64,000 bases of DNA from Cordylochernes scorpioides (taxonomy: Eukaryota; Arthropoda; Arachnida; Pseudoscorpiones; Chernetidae): positions 138,044,994 to 138,108,993 of the forward strand of contig CP092863.1 of the NCBI GenBank assembly GCA_030710605.1. The letters run 5' to 3'. Positions 30,109 through 40,395 of the stretch are shown piece by piece. A program made the translations under genes and the position numbers. Every line of letters starts with the position of its first letter. Position 1 is the first letter of the stretch. The notes below the pieces were generated by a model. The model made no database searches and had not been told where the DNA came from. It was given only the letters and a program-made list of their open reading frames with translations.

Positions 30109-30524
30109 CTAGCCGAATGACCCGGGCAACGCCCGTGTTTTACCCGATTGAATGTTTTGATTCAAATACTATTTGTTACAATTATAAATTGGCGCCTTAA
30201 ATAATTGCATATGTTAGTTAATAACTATAGCCTATGTGCTTTATCTGTCTATGTACTGTTGGCTTCCGTAGGCGTCTCTTACTGGGAAAAAGAAAGAGAG
30301 GATTCCATTTGGTTATTATCTAATATATGCATTTATTTAGGGAGCGACCCGCTCCAACACAATAGTTACAAAGACGAAATAGCGAGTGGGGGGGGGGGGG
30401 GGGCAAAGGTGCGTGATCGTAGCCGACCAATAGGAGGGCGCCATTCCAAAAAAAAAAAAAAAGCAAACCGTGACAGAGTTGATTGATTAGGAGATGAAGA
30501 ATGGCGCTCGTAACTGTATATAGA
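30109..30524 (-). mobile_element. Non-autonomous Helitron-like element, 416 bp
   Basis: CTAG at 30109-30112, hairpin CCCGGGCAACGCCCGTG, nested palindromic insert (about 30194-30344), poly-G (30388-30403), and 5' end TCTATATACAGTTACGAGCG on the minus strand at 30524. Near-identical to 17977-18377. Confidence 0.7.
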
Positions 30525-30527
30525 ATA

Positions 30528-30605
30528 CTAGACGAATGGCCCGGGCAACGCCCGGGTTTTACCCGAGTGCGAATATATTTTAAAAACGTTTTAATCTTCA
30601 TCTAG
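30528..30605 (-). mobile_element. Helitron-like 3' end fragment
   Basis: CTAG at 30528-30531 with hairpin CCCGGGCAACGCCCGGG, directly abutting the previous element. Upstream part absent. Confidence 0.55.
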
Positions 30606-30644
30606 ATCTTCATCTTGTCTACACCTTGTATACATCTTGCTTCC

Positions 30645-31336
30645 TAGGGTTGCCTAGAGTGGCCGCTATAGACAGGGTGGTCTGTATAGACAGGTGGATG
30701 TATCACACAGCTGGTAACAGGGTTGCCTAGAGTGGCCGCTATAGACAGGGTGGTCTGTATAGACAGGTGGATGTATCACACAGCTGATAACAGGGTTGTC
30801 TAGAGTGGCCGCTATAGACAGGTGTATGTATCACACAGCTGATAACAGGGTTGCCTAGAGTGGCCGCTATAGTCAGGGTGGTCTGTATAGACAGGTGGAT
30901 GTATCACACAGCTGATAACAGGGTTGTCTAGAGTGGCCGCTATAGACAGGTGTATGTATCACACAGCTGATAACAGGGTTATCTAGAATGGCCGCTATAT
31001 ACAGGGTGGTCTGTATAGACAGGTTGACGTATCACACAGCTGATAACAGGGTTGTCTAGAGTGGTCGCTATAGACAGGGTGGTCTGTATAGACAGGTGGA
31101 TGTATCACACAGCTGATAACAGGGTTGTCTAGGGTGGTCGCTATAGGCAGGGTGGTCTGTATAGACAGGTGTATGTATCACACTGCTGATAACAGGGTTG
31201 CCTAGAGTGACCGCTGTAGACAGGGTGGTCTGTATAGACAGGTGGATGTAACACACTGCTGATAACAGGGTTGTCTAGAATGGCCGCTATAGACAGGTGT
31301 ATGTATCACACAGCTGATAACAGGGTTGTCTAGAGG
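30645..31336. repeat. Minisatellite of 55- and 73-bp units, about ten copies
   Basis: Unit: GGGTTGCCTAGAGTGGCCGC, TATAGACAGGGTGGTCTGTA, TAGACAGGTGGATGTATCAC, ACAGCTGATAACA. Short units lack one GGGTGGTCTGTATAGACA block. GCTATAGACAGG is also the terminal motif of the MITE at 26469-26644, so the satellite may derive from such an end. Confidence 0.92.
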
Positions 31337-31454
31337 GGGGCAGGGAGGACACGTGTTCGCCGGCAGCCAATGGGCGCGCATTCTATCCGTGAGCTTCAGA
31401 CAGAATAAGGCAATTATATATATAGATAATGCGGCTTATGATTGTAGAACGATG

Positions 31455-31715
31455 TTTGACAATTTTACCGCCAATGTTTCTTTTGAACGAAAAATCGTAA
31501 TTTATTTTAAGGAGAAATAACGATTATTTCTATCCTTAGGGATGAAGTATGAAAGGATGAATCCCTGGACACTTTTATTTTTCCGTTAATAATTACTCTT
31601 AACAATTCATCCTTTCATACTTCATCCCTAAGGATAGAAATAATCGTTATTTCTAATTAAAATAAAATTTACGATTTTTCGTTCAAAAGAAACATTTGCG
31701 GTAAAATTGTCAAAC
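31455..31715. mobile_element. Foldback element, sister of 15879-16352 without full tRNA
   Basis: The arms share GGATAGAAATAATCGTTATT and TTCTTTTGAACGAAAAATCG and meet at CCCTGGACACTTTTATTTTT, the 3' end of the tRNA-like gene. Confidence 0.8.
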
Positions 31716-31966
31716 GTCCTAATCTACTTAATTCAGCTCTCACAATTAAAGATTCATTTTGATTTTTCCGCAATCATTAATTAGCTAATGTAAGTCATAC
31801 TTTGGACATAACGAATTAGAGAGCTTCAAGTTTCAATTATATTGTAAGGTAATTAATTAGACAAATTGAATTTATCGATAAGATAGAATATTTTATTTAT
31901 GAATCTGAAGATCAAAATCTGAAAGAAAGGCTAATCACATTCTTTTACTAAAACAAAATATACAAG

Positions 31967-32270
31967 AGGGGGTCCGTGGATGGTCTAAACTGTTGGTTGT
32001 CCACCGCTGCGGCCCGGGTTCGATTCCCGCATTGGGCACTTTTTTTCTGATAAAAAAAAAAAATTATTCAATGGCCCCCGATTATTGCAAAAGTCCAACC
32101 CCACCACGAGTGCAAGTAACCAAACGGGGCTCTGGCACATTTGTAAGTGCAAAGTCGAACTGCTTTTCACATGTGTAGACATGTGGTGCACTTACAATAA
32201 AAGCAGTCGCCTACTTCTACCCCACATGATTATCATGGCCTATACCACGTGTACTAGGGATAAGCAATAT
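31967..32270 (+). mobile_element. tRNA-derived SINE, near full length
   Basis: The tRNA-like head (about 31969-32040) has an A-box relic (TCCGTGGATGG) and a good B box (GGTTCGATTCCC). An A/T-rich join follows, then the conserved body (CAATGGCCCCCGATTATTGC, CCAAACGGGGCTCTGGCACA, AGTCGAACTGCTTTTCACAT, GATTATCATGGCC). It ends near ACCACGTGTACTAGGGATAA. No ORF; transcription by RNA polymerase III is expected. Confidence 0.82.
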
Positions 32271-32379
32271 ATATATACAAGAGTTCTTTTTCTCGCGACC
32301 AGCGCGCCGATACACGCGCACGCGATTAATAAATGTTACAATATATAAAAGTCAAATAACTATGTAGACAAATAAAAGA

Positions 32380-33330
32380 TTAATCTTTATTTATGTTTTA
32401 TTTACATGGATTACCTGTAAGTATGTTTCATACAGACTTCTCACCTTGAATTGTGACCAAAACCAGTCTGTATCGATCAAGTCGTAAAGTACTCCAAGCG
32501 TCCTTGAAGTCTCAGTGAAAACAAATAAATAAAAAGTTTTAAAGCTTTTTCCTCGTTTTGGAGACAAATAGTTCATTTAAGATCCCAATAACCTGATATA
32601 TTTGACCAATGACCGTGTATCAATAGTTCTGTCACACTTCTGATCAATGTTTTCTAATATTTTCCCCGTCACAGATTTATTATTATTATTTAACAGTTGG
32701 GAGAGACACGCCATATCCACAATTAGGATAATTGCGTGTATATCTGAAATTATATGCAATTAACACAATTGAACGTTTTGCATATAGTAATTAGAAATAG
32801 TAGCTTGAAATATGTAAAGTCAATACTTTCGCCATAAAATATACAGCCTGCAGAATCTATTAAACTTGATGTATTGGTCTTTATTGTGTAAGCAACTTGT
32901 TTTGTATTAGTCAGGTAAAGTTGGTTTTCTTCCCTTAGATCAGAAGTTAACGGACAGTTTAATAGAAGGTGTTCAGGGTTTTGTTTTTCGTTTCCACAAG
33001 TGCACTTTGTGTTCTCCATTTCACACACACACAAAAGCCTTTATTAAGACACACAGGTCTTACAGAGGATTCTCCTTGGGGTTACAAGACGGAGAAACCT
33101 ATGAAAGTGGGAAATAAAAAATGGAGAAAGATTATATACATATGGTAAATATATACAGATTATAAGAAAGAATAAAAAATAAGAAGAATAAAAAATAATA
33201 ATAATAATAAAATGTGTTCTCCATTTCTTTAATCTACTCTGTTACAATGGGTACGTTTTTTAATCATTAGTAAGGCGTTTGCTGATCTTAAATTACATAT
33301 TCTTTTGGTCTCAGGAATTGTCGAATGTTT
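32380..33330 (-). pseudogene. LINE ORF2 C-terminal fragment interrupted by another retro-insertion
   Basis: The minus strand reads NVPIVTE, then MENTKCTCGNEKQNPEHLLL and NCPLTSDLREENQ: a C-x-C-x8-H-x4-C zinc motif typical of LINE ORF2 ends. The frame is cut at 33021/33214 by the 192-bp insertion 33022-33213. The terminal stop is at about 32750, followed by 3' sequence. Confidence 0.62.
33022..33213 (-). mobile_element. 5'-truncated LINE 3' UTR insertion with 15-bp target duplication
   Basis: TGTGTTCTCCATTTC lies on both sides (33007-33021 and 33214-33228). The insert on the minus strand ends with hairpin AAGACCTGTGTGTCTT, AATAAAGGCTTTTG and (TG)n, the same tail as 29620-29668. Confidence 0.85.
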
Positions 33331-33419
33331 TTCTTTATCAAACAATAACATGGTTGTGAAAGTTGGATATTAGTTGATATTTTTACATCTAAAAATACCA
33401 ATAACAAATAAAAACATTA

Positions 33420-34215
33420 AGACGCTAATGTTTTTTTCACACATAAATCAAACTTCTATTGTCCTTACTGCTATGAAAAAATATTGGGAGGACTTGGTTT
33501 ATCAGTGGTGAACCCTCCCAGCGGTTTCGTCAATTTAATCTACCAGACCGCTTCTTGAGAACTCTGATACTGTATTGGATCATTCTGCTTTTATATGATA
33601 CACTGAAGGGTGGAATCTTAGAAATGGTATTTAAGCAAATTATGGACCTACGCTTTTAGAACAGTAGAATTACCTATAAATATTTGCATCAAGCAATACT
33701 CTTCCGCAAACAATAAGATCAAGTTAGACTAGATGAGCACTAACGCGCCATCTATATATAACGAATGAAGACATTATATGATGCAAAGTAAGGACAGTAG
33801 AAGTTTGATTTATTTGTGAAAAAAACATCCGCGTCTTAATGTCTTCATTCGTTATATATAATTGGCGCGTTATTGCTTTGTGTTAATTTATGCCTAACTG
33901 GCCTTGTCCTTATTGTTTGCGGAAGAGCATTGCTCGATGTAAATATTTGAATGTAATTCTATCGTCCTAAAAGCATATGTCCATAGTTTGCTTAAATACA
34001 ATTTATATGATTCCACCCTTCAGTGTAACATATAAAAGCAGAATGATCCAATACAGTATTGAATCATTAAGGAAACGGTCAGGTAGATTAAAATTGGCGA
34101 AACCGCTGAGAGGATTCACCACTGATGAACCAAGCCCTCCCAATATTTTTCATAGTAGAAGTTTGATTTATTTGTGAAAAAGAAACATTCGCGTCTTAAT
34201 GTCTTCATTCAGTAT
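33420..34215. mobile_element. Family H2 inverted pair
   Basis: Two copies of a roughly 300-bp unit face each other. The left (minus) has TGGTTTATCAGTGGTGAACC near 33496; the right (plus) has TTGGCGAAACCGCTGAGAGG at 34094. Both carry AAGCAGAATGATCCAATACA and the hairpin GGAAGAGCATTGCTCGATG or its decayed mirror. The centre (33730-33860) has inverted copies of TTAATGTCTTCATTCGTTAT. Confidence 0.72.
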
Positions 34216-34719
34216 TTTATTTTTTATTTTTCCTCTAGGAGTTTCAGTGGGGTGTGTAACAATACTAATGATGATAAGATGATTGCTCTATGAATTCCTT
34301 GATTTCACAGAGGTTGGCTTATCATCATCCTAACTTCCTCCCCCTATCTCCACCTGGCGCCACTGGTGCTCCACCAATTAAACAAGATTTGGAATTGATC
34401 GACTCCATAGCTTCAAGGATGAATATTTCCATTTAACTGCTTTCCCTTCCTAAGTCCCATACTTATGTTTTAAACATTCCTTTTATCCTGAATTTATTTA
34501 TTTCAACACACAAAACGCGATATCCCGGCTACGGATAATTGCGTCGATTTACTTTTTTTTTAAACAGAAACAGTTATAAACATATTGTACAAGAAAAAGT
34601 AAGAAAAATAAAAAAAGAGAAACAGTAATATATATTAGGAACCTGAACCTGAATTTTATCCTGAATGGTATCTTAATTTATCCAACTTTATTCTGAATTT
34701 TGTTGTTTACTGTTGACCC
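34216..34719. other. Unassigned spacer
   Basis: AT-rich; TTTTATCCTGAAT occurs at about 34480 and 34655, possibly flanking an A-rich insertion. No gene. Confidence 0.35.
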
Positions 34720-35150
34720 CATTGACATTTAAAATAAATTTAAATGCCATCTATTGATAAAATTTGTAACAATAATTTTTGGCAATGTGTTTCTTTTCAA
34801 TAATTTCATCAAATATTATCTCTACAGACCTTACTGCAATGATAAAATTTGTTGAGCGAGAGGGCTTGCCTCATCAATAGTGAACTCACTCAGCAGTTTC
34901 GCCAAATTAATCTCCAGACCGCTCTACTATTGTATTGGATTGGTTTGGTATATAGCCTGGTTTTACTATGGAAGGCAGAGGTCTGGATATTAATTTAGCG
35001 AAACCGCTGAGAGGTTTCATCACTGATGAGCCAAGCCATTTCGTTCAACAACTTTTATCATTGTAGTAAGGTCTGTAGAGATATTTGATGATAAAGTTTA
35101 GAAGAAACACATTTCCAAAAATTTATTGCTACAAATTTTATAGATCTTTT
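34720..35150. mobile_element. Family H2 inverted pair, compact copy
   Basis: The outer arms share GGCAATGTGTTTCTTTTCAA...ATCAAATATTATCTCTACAG and its mirror near 35060-35120. The motif GCCTCATCAATAGTGAACTC...AGTTTCGCC (minus) is at 34866-34903 and GCGAAACCGCTGAGAGGTTT...CTGATGAGCC (plus) at 34988-35025. Either strand's transcript could therefore contain one motif. Confidence 0.72.
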
Positions 35151-35574
35151 ACAAATCTTGAATCTTTGATAATTTGAACCTATTTTCTATATCCAATACT
35201 TTGTGCCTATATAAAAAAAGCCTGCCATTTTCCCTCATTAGTTTAACTTTATTTGAATTATCAAACTTTGTATAATCTTGATTTTTCTGTTGTTTTACAA
35301 AATTAAAAAGTTTGTCTATTCTGAAATAACAGCATCTCAAGACACGTTTTATAAGAAAATTGTTCAAAATTACTCAGCGTGGTACAGGCTGTATATAAAC
35401 GACCAAATATTTGATCCAAGAAACTTCCTGAGATTTCAAGAAATGGGTATTTTCAATGAATAATCGAACAAATAATTTTTACTAAGCTCATATATTTTTC
35501 GCAATATTTGATATTAAGGAAGCAATATGATGTCTCTGATACAAGATCTTAAAACCTATATCTGCGATTTTTTA
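35151..35574. other. Unassigned spacer with short ORFs
   Basis: 35278-35463 encodes 61 residues (DTFYKKIVQNYSAWYRLYIN) with no family recognised. Confidence 0.3.
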
Positions 35575-35915
35575 TTGAAAAGACATATATTGGATCACAA
35601 TATCATTTATTTTACCAATATTTCAGTTGGCTGAACGCCAACCTTTATCAAGGTATTATAACGTATTGTAGCAAAGTATTTATTATTTTTTTAACATATT
35701 ATTTTAATTTTGATGTCTATATATATATTATTAAAAAAACTTCCCTCACATAGCGCTTCTCTTGTATTTAATCATTTTTTAATTTGTGCTTGGTTTAAAT
35801 AAATTGCTGTGTCATCCTGAAGTTTGTCTTTCCTAATTTTCTACGTTACAATATTAATGTGTGTATTGGTAAAATAAATGATATTTTGATCCAATATATG
35901 CCTTTTGAATTAAAT
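35575..35915. mobile_element. TIR element with hairpin motif
   Basis: AAAAGACATATATTGGATCA...TCATTTATTTTACCAAT at the left is mirrored at 35873-35915. Inside, GTTGGCTGAACGCCAACCTT and TATCAAGGT form a hairpin (TTGGC/GCCAA); the complement reads CTTGATAAAGG...TTGGC-GTTCA-GCCAA-CTGAAA, loosely hammerhead-like. Confidence 0.6.
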
Positions 35916-36308
35916 ATTTATTTATGGATTGCGCTCTATTTTCAAAACAATATCGACGATTATAAAAAATAATAGTAGAATAACTCTTTCAAGTTACTGG
36001 AACTTCTATTTTTTATCTCTCGAAAGTGTACTTCAAACACTAAATAGGAAATTCTCTCTCCGGCTTATTTGTAACTTGTCCCGAAACCTTGGTAGAATCG
36101 AAGAATGTTCCTCTATCACAATACCCCCTTCCAAGAAATGTTAAGTTTCGAAACAATCTCGACAAATTTTTATATCCTTTTCATCAGGAAGAGATTTTTA
36201 GATTTTTTTAAATTCCTTGATCCATATAGAAATATATGACTTCCTTACGACCGTTCTTAATACAATTTATTTTTTGGATACCATATCTAAAGCGGCACAC
36301 CTAATTAC
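35916..36308. other. Unassigned spacer
   Basis: No gene or shared repeat recognised. Confidence 0.3.
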
Positions 36309-36676
36309 ACGCTTGTTTGGCGGTACAACTACTACAGTAGGAAGGATACAGAGAAGATTAGCATGGCCTCTGTGATACCAGTTCGGCGGTACAACTACTA
36401 CAGTAGGAAGGATACAGAGAAGATTAGCATGGCCTCTGTGATACCAGTTCGGCGGTACAACTACTACAGTAGGAAGGATACAGAGAAGATTAGCATGGCC
36501 CCTGTGATACCAGTTCGGCGGTACAACTACTACAGTAGGAAGGATACAGAGAAGATTAGCATGGCCTCTGTGATACCAGTTCGGTGGTACAATTACTACA
36601 ATAGGAAGGATACTAAGAAGATTAGCATGGCCCCTGTGCAAGGATGACACACAAAATCGTGAAGCGTTCTAAAGTG
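36309..36676 (+). ncRNA. Tandem partial U6 snRNA array: five 66-bp units, last one with the U6 3' half
   Basis: Each unit contains the U6 signature GGATACAGAGAAGATTAGCA plus TGGCC: the ACAGAGA box and the AGC triad. GCATGGCC recurs at 36361, 36427, 36493, 36559 and 36625, a strict 66-bp period. Only the last unit continues into CCCCTGTGCAAGGATGACAC and AATCGTGAAGCGTTCTA, the U6 3' stem-loop region, but its ACAGAGA is mutated to ACTAAGA. So no single unit is a complete functional U6. The 22-residue repeat ORFs on both strands are artefacts. Confidence 0.85.
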
Positions 36677-36714
36677 GCGCACAAAACATATGTAATACTC
36701 GATAGCTCGACTTT

Positions 36715-36820
36715 TGTACTTCAAGTCTGCCATAGTCTCCGTTTGATTACTTGCACTCACTGGTAAAGGGTTGTACTTCTGCCAGAATCAAGGGGCCATT
36801 GAAGAAATTTTCTCCTCAGA
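36715..36820 (-). mobile_element. Truncated SINE body next to poly-A/T
   Basis: The minus strand has CAATGGCCCCTTGATTCTGG and GTGCAAGTAATCAAACGGAG, ending at a long A-tract (36820-36845). Confidence 0.6.
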
Positions 36821-36874
36821 AAAAAAAAAAAAAAAAAAAAAAAAACGGTGAAAATCCACCTATGTAATTTTTTA

Positions 36875-37172
36875 AATATTATCCTTAGTACACGTGTTAA
36901 AGATTATCATAATCATGGTGGGTAGTTAGCGACTGCTTTTACTGTAAGTGCACCACATGTCTACACATGTGAAAAGCAGTTCGATTTTGCACTTACAAAT
37001 GTGCAAGAGCCCCGTTTGATTATTTGCACTCACTGGTGGTGTTGAACTTTTGCAATATTCGGGATCATTGGAGCATTTTTTAAATTAGAAAAGAGGTACC
37101 CAGTGCGGGATTCGATCCCGGGTCGTAGCGGTCTAAAACCAATGGTTTAGACCATTCTTCCACCGACCCCCA
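36875..37172 (-). mobile_element. tRNA-derived SINE, full length
   Basis: The head on the minus strand, GGGGGTCGGTGGAAGAATGG, has a B box (GGGATCGAATCCC). The body is co-linear with 31967-32270, including CAAACGGGGCTCTTGCACAT and TGTAGACATGTGGTGCACTT. The end is near 36875. Confidence 0.82.
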
Positions 37173-37834
37173 ACCGATGTAATGATAAAGGGAAGGGTTA
37201 AGACCGTTAATGATAAACTTTGTGTAGAAAAGGAATTGAAGACAAGGTCCATTATGTGGTAATGTATTTGGTGTCTCTCTCGATAAAACTAATATCACTA
37301 AGAACAGAAAATGAACGTTTAAGTTTATATATATTCCGATAAATGGCAATAAACAATCTTGCAACATTAATTTGCATAATCAAGATATGTTCTGGCATAA
37401 TATTTTTCACCTCTTATCTTATTTTCTTCACCAATTCTTATGGAATTTTACGACAATGTGGTTAGCTGTAAAAACGGCGTAGTTCGGGAGCCCGTGCACC
37501 TTTCAGACAAGCTGTCAGAATGGTGAGGGAGGCACTAAAAAAAAAAAGGTCAGACGATCCTGGGGTAAACTTGGCCTACATCATCGAACAGGAAGTCGTC
37601 TGCTGAGGCCACATATGCTTCTAATTACTACCCAGACGACGCTTCTATTGACTCCCCTTCGGAAATGTGATCTTCTGACAAGTTTTTCCTTCTCCCCCCC
37701 CCCCACCACCACTGAGTCTACGGAATGTTAACTTCACAGAATTCTTTTTTTTGACTATCGATTTGTATTCGTCTGTTAATTTTCCCTAAACTCTCGTCTG
37801 CTTTTCTTTAAATCGTCTGCTTTATATATATATA
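37173..37834. other. Unassigned spacer
   Basis: Poly-C (37697-37706) and poly-A tracts; no gene recognised. Confidence 0.35.
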
Positions 37835-37989
37835 CACTATATAAAAAAATCGACGCACCAAGAAGGAGTTGTCAGATTAGGACGAAAATTGGTGTATGTA
37901 AAGAGCATGTATAGGGGGAAAAACGATTAAAATTTCAGAACAATTAATTGCTTTATTTTTCAGAGTTTGATCGTCATAAATTGAGAATG

Positions 37990-39003
37990 TCAATATGTCG
38001 TTGGACCCCCACTGGCCTGCATGCAGGCTGCCACCCGGCGTGTCATGGACTGATAAAGATTCCGGATGGTGTGCTGCGGGATTTCTTGCCAAATTGTCTC
38101 CAGCTGTCGGGCTAAATAGTCAAAATTCCGGGATGGTTGCAATCGCCTTCCCATCACGTCCCAGATGTGCTCTATGGGCGAGAGATCAGGCGACCTTGCT
38201 GGCCACGGAAGAGTTCGGCAAGATTGAAGACAATTCATAGTAACACGTGCCGTGTGTGGCCGGGCATTATCTTGTTGAAAAGTAAGCCCGGGGTGGTGTG
38301 AGAGGAACGGCAACAAAACAGGCCGTAGAATGTCATCTACGTAACGTTGTGCTGTCAGGGTGCCAGGAATGACTCCCAATGGGGTCCTGCTATCAAATGA
38401 AATGGCACCCCAGACCATAACGCCCTGTTGTGGACCTGTGTGGTGTTCGACAGTAAGGCCAGGATCCACACGCTGCCCAGGACGTCTCCAGACACGTTTG
38501 CGACGGTCGTCAGGACACAGTAAGAAACGGGACTCGTCACTAAAGACTATACGTCCCCAGTCAGCGCAGTTCCAAGTTGATCGCTCCCGACACCACTGTA
38601 GTCGGACTTGTCGGTGCACGGGTGTGAGGGGTAGGCATCGTAACGGTCGGCGAGCTCTTAGATTCCGCTCTCTCAGTCGCCTGTTGATGGTCATTTTGGA
38701 CACTTGTGTGCCGGTCACACGTTGGATGGTAGATAACGTGGATTCCGGTGCTGCGACAGCCATTTTGACAATTGCTCTCTCCTCCCGTTCTGTTGTTGCC
38801 CTTGGTCGACCGCTGCCGTCCTGACGTTGCATACTTCTGTTGTTGACCCACTTTTGCCAACATCGCCTAATAGCCGCATCACTTCGACACAGATGTCGCG
38901 CGATTAGTCGATTAGACCAACCAGCCTCTTTCAATCCAATGGCACGACCAGCTTCAAACTCTGACATATGTTCGTAATGAGCACGAATCTTTCGGCGAGG
39001 CAT
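37990..39003 (-). CDS. Tc1-like transposase (337 aa)
   Basis: Cut-and-paste DDE transposase that binds its own inverted repeats and inserts at TA. An N-terminal paired-type helix-turn-helix region (EFEAGRAIGLKEAGWSNRLI, about residues 15-50) and a second one (residues 75-115) precede the catalytic domain. The triad is D156 (IVFSDESRF), D245 (QQDNARPHTA) and E278 (SPDLSPIEHIW), leaving 32 residues between the last two rather than the 34 of Tc1 and Sleeping Beauty. Length is usual for the superfamily and the frame is uninterrupted. The TIRs differ at several sites and one side is interrupted, so mobility in cis is doubtful although the protein may be active. Confidence 0.93.
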   Translation of the reverse strand: MPRRKIRAHYEHMSEFEAGRAIGLKEAGWSNRLIARHLCRSDAAIRRCWQKWVNNRSMQRQDGSGRPRATTEREERAIVKMAVAAPESTLSTIQRVTGTQVSKMTINRRLRERNLRARRPLRCLPLTPVHRQVRLQWCRERSTWNCADWGRIVFSDESRFLLCPDDRRKRVWRRPGQRVDPGLTVEHHTGPQQGVMVWGAISFDSRTPLGVIPGTLTAQRYVDDILRPVLLPFLSHHPGLTFQQDNARPHTARVTMNCLQSCRTLPWPARSPDLSPIEHIWDVMGRRLQPSRNFDYLARQLETIWQEIPQHTIRNLYQSMTRRVAACMQASGGPTTY

Positions 39004-39194
39004 TGATACAGTAGAAATAGGCTTACTGCTAAAATATTAAACAGAAATTCTGAAAATCAGCTCGTGCCGCGCCGAATATTGAGTCCAGAATGCTCGTGCT
39101 GGATGCGCAGTTCAGATGCGCTGGAGCTCTTGCTTTGCATAATTCGGCCACCAAATTTCAATCATTTGCATTTTTGGTCGAAACCTCCATGTAT

Positions 39195-40113
39195 ACGTAT
39201 TAAAATATACAAGTATCAATTCTGTCACCGTTTGCTTTTGTGAATGGAATAAATACCCAAATATGGCCATTTCTTATAACCATCGGTGGTTCAGTGGTAG
39301 AATGCTCGCCTGCCACGCGGGCGGCCCGGGTTCGATTCCCGGCCGATGCATTTTTTTATAATTTTTAAAACTCATTTATATTATTATTAAAATATACAAG
39401 TATCAGAGTCATCAATTCTGTCATCGTTTGCTTTTGTGAATGGAATGCTTTTACGTAATATACGTAAAATACGTAACTAATATGACTGAAATTTTAGCAG
39501 TATGTATAGTAGAATCTGGAAAAACTTATATTGAATATTTCAGGTCTCTAACCCGAATATTCTTCGAGTTATTTGCAAATTTGAGTTGCAAATTTGCTCT
39601 TTCGCTCTCAAGCAGCGCCTCTAGCGGTGAAGATGGAAGGTAATATCAGCTGACCTAATGTACATGTAAAACGTGTTTTAACAGGACATAGAAAAAATAT
39701 GGAAGAGATATTTGTCGCATTTTTAGCCAAGAAAACTTGAAATTGACAGGTTCTGGGCAAAAATAGTTGCTTTTTTTAGTCAGAAAATGATTATGACAAT
39801 ATTGCTGTATCATATTTGATTATCAGATACAAAATTATATCCGGAAAATTTCCAAAAAGCAGAGACCACGGGTGTAGCCAGTTCATTTTTAGTATGCAGG
39901 AACAAAATTCTAACAGAAAAACATTCATTCGAGCAGAAGACACAAAGCCAGATCATCTCTTTATAAAAATATCGCTTCTCAGACACAAAGTTTGAAGCGG
40001 GACGTTTCACAAGAATGACATCCACGGCGCCAATTTATAATTGTAACGAATAGTATTTGAATAAAAGCATTTAATCGGGTAAAACCCGGGCGTTGCCCGG
40101 GTCATTCGGCTAG
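39195..40113 (+). mobile_element. Non-autonomous Helitron-like element carrying tRNA-Gly
   Basis: The 3' end is ACCCGGGCGTTGCCCGGGT, CATTCGG, CTAG (40110-40113), T. Near the left end TCTGTCACCGTTTGCTTTTG matches the 5' region of the 63936 copy. ATTAAAATATACAAGTATCA is duplicated at 39199 and 39389, bracketing the tRNA-Gly module. The 71-codon conserved ORF is at 39810-40025 on the minus strand. The element sits inside the Tc1-like transposon. Confidence 0.68.
39280..39350 (+). tRNA. tRNA-Gly (GCC), C1-C72 mismatch
   Basis: Identical cloverleaf to 21700-21770 except CTCGC in the anticodon stem (the canonical form) and C instead of G at position 1, which breaks the first acceptor pair. Anticodon GCC, intact A and B boxes, poly-T terminator right after. 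The position 1 change may hinder maturation. The flanks are homologous to the other copy. Confidence 0.85.
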
Positions 40114-40395
40114 TTTTCATATAAATCGTACAACTGCTTCTTGGTGCGTCGATTTTTTTGTTATAGAGTATATATATATAGTAGAATTAAATATATTTAT
40201 ATGAAAAGTAGTTGTAAATTAATGTTGATTAAAACAAATTATTAAATATTATTATTATATGCATTATATATACATGAAATATTCACACATAATTACTCCT
40301 TTTAAAAAAGGATACACCTTGTTAATTTTTGTTGATTATAATTCGAACTTGCTTGACACTTGTCATTGAACATTTATACTAATAAATTAAATTTT

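Larger units (their letters stand above)
37835..40168 (-). mobile_element. Tc1/mariner-superfamily transposon, split by a Helitron-like insertion
   Basis: The TIRs share AAAAAAATCGACGCACCAAG at 37843-37862 and, mirrored, at 40139-40158, both next to TA. Subtracting the nested element (about 39195-40113) leaves about 1.4 kb, normal for Tc1. The transposase is intact on the minus strand. Confidence 0.88.

Noticed and set aside
36267-36650. 127-codon ORF with a 22-residue repeat (YHRGHANLLCILPTVVVVPP type)
   Set aside because: It is the complement of the U6 array; 66 bp is a multiple of three, which makes the frame stay open.
38360-38824. 154-codon plus-strand ORF
   Set aside because: Antisense to the Tc1-like transposase at 37990-39003.
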